64,000 bases of DNA from assembly GCA_039090855.1 (NCBI GenBank), contig CM076991.1:105722021-105786020 (forward strand). Direction: 5' to 3'. This document shows positions 51,601 to 57,600 of this stretch, one piece after another. How positions within the stretch are numbered: the first letter of the stretch is position 1; every line of letters starts with the position of its first letter. Made by a program: the position numbers and the translations under genes. Under the pieces are notes generated by a model, which ran no database searches, had not been told where the DNA came from, and worked only from the letters and a program-made list of their open reading frames with translations. This stretch comes from Macrothele yani (taxonomy: Eukaryota; Arthropoda; Arachnida; Araneae; Macrothelidae).

Positions 51601-54600
51601 GAAAAAACCAAATGCTTTTACAGGTACATACCATATGTAGTATTGGGAACCATGGAAACGAACCTCTATTGCCATAAATAAATTATTATTCCTTCACAAT
51701 TTTAGCTTATGCATTTTTTGTTGTCATAAGGCTGTTTATGAATTTTAGTTTTGACAAGGAATATATCTCTCTCTATCTCTCACCTTTTTAAACTATAATT
51801 ACTAAAATGGTGTCTTTCTACAACTCCATTGATCATCAATATCCTATTTGTTCTCATCATCTTGTATCTTGTAAGATGTCAAGTAATATAATTCCTTAAC
51901 TTGCACTCATTTTCTTCATATAATCTTTTGGAATTTTACAATGGAACAGACAACAAATGAATCATGTATAACCTAAGTTAATCTGACATGGTAAAAGATA
52001 AGAGGAATTGAGAAAATGACATTATGTTCAATGATGATGAATCAAAGATGAGAAAATCACAAACACACTTCTGTAATATATTTTAACCTTGAAAGCCATA
52101 AATATCATTTGATAAAATATGTAATAGTCACAAGATTGATCTAAAGAAACTAACTACAATAACATGATGATTCAACTAACATATAAAGACACAAGTACAC
52201 TCTTAAAGGTCCTGCAGGCAGTATTGCCTCCCTTATTCACAAAGTTTTTTAATTTAAAAGCTTATTACTACTAAAAACCATTTTTACTACCATTACGTTT
52301 TTAAATGCAACAAGATCAAGAATAAGGAAGATGATACAGTCTGGGGAACTGTTGGGTGTTGTATGTGTATATTTATATGTTTATTGTGAATCATCATGGT
52401 GTTAAGGTAAGTTTATTTTAGATAAACCTTGTGACTATTATGTAAAAAATCAGTAAGGAACATGCAGTATGCCGGCTAAACAGTCCTTAGAATTTTCACA
52501 GAGGAAGCTCGCAGGATATTCACTATTAGAAAAAGAATGTGCACAAATGACAAAGTAATAAAAATTGTACACGAGACAAGCAGGACAAAGTTGTTTTATT
52601 TCTAACCAGATACAGAAAACAAATTGCAGGGTTAATTTGTGCTGCAGATAATGAAAGGCTTTGCAATCCCTAACATAAGCTTTCTGTTCATTATACACTG
52701 TCTGTAAACAATTGCTTAAGGATGTTTTTTGACAATAGCAACGATAGCAACCATTTTTAAAATGGAAGGCAGAAAATGTGGAAATTAGCATAAGTGCGGG
52801 ATACAGTAAGACGTGTTGTGCGTATGCAAATTTTGGATTGCCGAACTTGTTTGTGACGTTACATAGCGCTGATAAGAGATATAAAGGATTTGACGCGTAG
52901 TTCTGTTCAACACCGTTGTTGTTCAAACGCAAAGTTGAAAGTCTGAAAGAATCAATTGACGAACTTGCAATTTTCATTAAATGTCTTCAAAACACTGACA
53001 TCACCTAGATGAAAAATTTTACGCGTGGCTAAACTAATAATTTTATTGGCAAGATTGAAGAAGGGCGAAAAATAACAGATGTTGCCAAGGAGTTCGAGGT
53101 CAGCCAACAGTGTACACTGGGTTTCAAGGCTTTGGAAATCATTTCAACAAGTGGAGAGTGTAGCAAACGTCACGGGAGGTCGTGTTCGCAGTACGACACC
53201 TGCAGAAGATCGGTACATAGTGCTATCAGCACAAAATTTAGTTTACACCGGCGCAGCACAGCTAGTGAGGTAGCAAATTTCAGTTTATTTTGGCTGCATA
53301 TACTGGCAAGTGGATCTCCCAGAAAACTGTCGCCAGACGCTTGCATGAAGGCTAATGGCAGTATGCGCTGTCCTGTTGTGTTTTGCACCCCATTATCCAG
53401 ACATCACCAGAAAAAAAAAAAAAGCCCGTTTGGTTAAACCAATGGTGCCATCAACATCGCAATTGGACTGATAACGACTGGTGTGTTGTCCTTTTTCAGA
53501 TGAGAGTAGATACAGTCTATCATCTGATTGTACACAACAACTGATCTGGCAAATAATGATAGTGGCACTGCATATTGTCCAGCATCAACATACAGGAAAG
53601 TGGACCGATATCCGACATGTAGTGTCATGGTATGGGCTGGCATCATGATCAATGGCCGTACGTCCCTCTATGTGCTTCCAACTGGGACTATGACTGGCCT
53701 TTTTTTAACAATACATTAATGATGTTTTGCTACCTCATATGTTCGCATGTTCCGTGGTGCTGTCGGTGACTTAGGAGATTCATTTTCATGGACGACAACG
53801 CAACATGTCATCGAACAGTGGCCACTGTTCAGGAGTGTCTTGAGAGCGAGGATATTCAACGCCTCATATGGCCAGCACGTTCTCCAGATCTGAATCCCAT
53901 TGAAAATGTGATTTAGGGATGCTTTCCAAGTCAAACCACAGCTGCTTGATTGGAGTCTTCCTGGTCGCCAATGCCCTCCAATAAACAAAAAGGACACCAG
54001 CATGTTCATCCAGCCACTCCTTGACAGATTCTGGCAGGATAAATTACCCCAACAGCTGCTTGATAATGTTGTGCAAAGCATGACACGACGTGTGGAATCT
54101 TGCATATCCCTGTATTGACATCTTACGCCGGAACGCCTGTGGACGGTAATTGCCTAAAGTTTTTCACGTTTACGTATTCAGCACAAAACCAGCCGCCTGT
54201 TTGTCCCTTGAACACGTTCCAAAGCCTTCTGGATTTCAGAGCACAATAAATTGCCTTTCTTGTAATGACCTGGCATTCTGACATTATTTTATTTCACTTG
54301 GCATCCAACCACACTTACTTTTTTATGCGCTATATAGCAGTTTATGGGACCTGGCTGGGTCCTTAGCAATTGTCCAGCAGTGTATATATGTATGTCTGTA
54401 AACATATTGCTTATATATATGTTTTTTTGCGAGTTTCTTTGTCCATTCTGGTTTCCTGTCTTCATTTTTATTATGGGAGTCTGTATACATATGGCTTCTG
54501 TATGATATGTCAATGCATGTGTGCTACCTTGTGAGTTAGCTATTATGTTATATTTTTATATTTATGTATATTTATTATTATTTTTGATAGACTTACATAA

Positions 54601-57600
54601 CCTATATATATGATGTACATACACCACCTCAGTTCTGTTCAACACTTTTTTTTTTTGTTGCTATGCCAGATGTTGTGTTGAGTCTGAAATCTTAAATATT
54701 GACAATAGTTCTTCATTAAACTTCAAAACACTGGAATTTAGTGAAAAATTATTACTAGCCACATGAACTAAACTAATAATTTTGATCATAACAAAAAGAT
54801 GCATAAGAACGAAACTGCATCCACTTGAGTGAAAATTAGGAACCAACTAGGTGTACACTGGGACAAAAGAATTGCAAAATTTATCATTAATCCCCAAAAG
54901 CTGAATTAATGACACTGAGCCATTCATTTTGACAACACTAATGACACCTCAGGGAGCTTTGATTTCAGCCTCCCCAGCACATAATAAACTTAGTTTAAGA
55001 GGAGCTTTTAAATAAAATGTTGTTTGTGATATACTAATTTATTATTTTGTGCATATCACATCACCATTTGTTTGTCTTGAACACTTTATTTATTGAGCAT
55101 ATCAATTAAATGAATGGTTTACAAGCATGTTGACAGTAATATTTTAAAAAGAAGGCTAATGGCAGTATGCCATTTTCAAATAAGTTAGTTGTTTTCAATT
55201 TAACTGACAAGGTTTCAAATCAATGGAAAAAAAAAAAAGGTTGGTTGAACCAAAGTCACTCCCATTCATGAAAACCTTGTTGAAAACATATGTCATTTTT
55301 CCAGTATATGTATAGCTTCGCATTGTCTTTTCTGATCAGATCTACAGAGCATAAAAGGATTCCATGGTCAACATTCATCAACAGTAAGCTTATCAAAAGT
55401 GTTCCAGTTCTATACAATGTGATTTTAGAAGGACTTTCCTGCTTAACTCTCTAGTCCCCCCCTCCTCTCTTTTATTTCTTTTTATCTGATCCAACCAATC
55501 TTTGTCTGCCTTTTTTTAACAGTATCCTATATTTCTTTACAGGGGAAGGTAACAAATTTACTATTATTTCATTAGTTGCATTCAAAACATCAATGAATCT
55601 CCTGTTCTAGTTCATCCAAGTACACTTAGGAGCCATTACATTATGACCACATACCTGTAAATAAGCTGTAGGACCTTCTTTATTCCGCATAAACAGTGGC
55701 TTCAGCAAGATGAAATATTATTTAAACATGCAAGCAACATCTACCATAATGAATTTCTCAACAGCAGGTCCTCCGGTTCACGTGCATTTTAGGATAAAAG
55801 TGCTGATTTAGCGAAACCCGCTTTAAAAGTCAAACCACAAATGTTTGATTGGGTTCATGTCAGGTGAATTTGGTGGCCAGGGCATTAACAGAAAGTCACC
55901 AGCATGTTCCTCCAGCCACTCCTTGATGATTCTGGCAGTGTGGCATGCCGCATTATCCTGTTGGTAATGGCCATCACCAGCAGGAGACGCATTTGCCATG
56001 AATGGGTGAACTTTGTATGCAATGATGTTCAGATACCCTATCAGGGATTGTGCTACTGGGATAATGGGGCCTAAAGTGTCCAAAGAAAACATCGCCCACT
56101 GCATAATACCACTGCTGCCGGTCTGTTTCCACCCAACAGTGCATCAGGTGCCATAACTTCCATTGGTAATCAGCGCATCCATGCTCGTCTACATGAGGCA
56201 CCAGAAATCTTAGATTCCTTGGACCAGGCCACATTCGTACAATCTCGAAGATCTTGGGCCCATTTCATGTGTTGTTGGCGATGACATGCAGTGAACATGG
56301 CGACCCGGCTGGGCCTTCGGCTATGCAGGCCCATGCGCAGAAGGCTGTGACATATTGCCCTGATCACCACTGTTGTAGCTGATACAGGGAAAAGTTATTT
56401 GTTGCACTGTAGCCCTGCGGTCGCGTGAACAATGCACGTGACAGTCTCTGCTCTCTCCTCTGACATCAATGAGCCAAATCTAAAAGATGAGTAAAACACG
56501 GCTAAACGACAGTTCGTCGTTTCCCCATTAATGCACCACTTTTCATACATACTCACTACAGCAGCATGTGAACAACCCACAAGCAGCACCATTTCTGAGA
56601 AAGTAGTTCCTAAAGGCGCCATGCCATCACACTTTGTCCTTCATCAAACACTGATAAATTAGCAGCTTTTTCCATTCTGACTGTTGACACTCTAATAACT
56701 GAAAGCTGATTCTCGGGTTGCATATATACTGCTGTGTGAACTTCACCTGCGCCATCCTTAGCACCTTTCTGGGAGGTGGTCATAATGTAATGGCTCATCG
56801 GTGTACATCTTTTTCTGTCTTTCCAAGTTCTGTGTAACACCATTCTCTTGCTGTCCAACTTGACCAGCCCATCTCCTTTTTTTTTTTTTTTTTTTTTGAT
56901 GCAGATCGAGACAAACAGCAGAAGTAGCAGACTTAAACAATTTCATGAAAATTAAATCCAACACCTCTTCAACACGTTCTGTCACTGACCTAAATCAAGT
57001 ACAAAATTTCGAACAGAAAACAAAATTTATAAGCAACAACAGAATAAAAATAGTTTGTGGACACATCTTCATTAAAATAATTACTTGTTTGCATTCAAAT
57101 GATTTTGATTTTGCAGTTTTACTTTTCTGTGCTTCCAAATAATTAGGCTTTCCTTTATAAATGGACTGACAAAAAAAGTTTTTTTCTATTTCACTCAAAA
57201 TTTCTCTGTAGCATTATTTTTGAGCATTCATTTAGAATGAATGGTTTCACAAGCATTTTACTGACAGTACATCTTGTTACTGTAAGGAATCAGATCTTGT
57301 GTCTTGCCCAACATCACCAAAATCAAAAGGAACTTTGCTTGCTATAATGATGTATATTTTTTGCCAATGGACAAGGTTTCAAATCAATGGAAGAAAACAG
57401 TCACTCCCATTCATTTGAATACTTCTGACTATATGATAATTTTTTGAAGTATATGTTATTCACCATTAAGTTGTGCACTACAAAGAATGTGGAAAAAAAA
57501 ACAACAGAAAACTTTGTTCACTTATGTGAATATGTGTGCACAAAAGGTAGTACAACACAGTTACAATCATTCCAACAATGTGATTTTAGAAGAATGCACC

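Noticed and set aside
53716..54105. 129-codon minus frame
   Set aside because: Antisense of a Tc1 transposase whose plus strand shows SPDLNPIEN.
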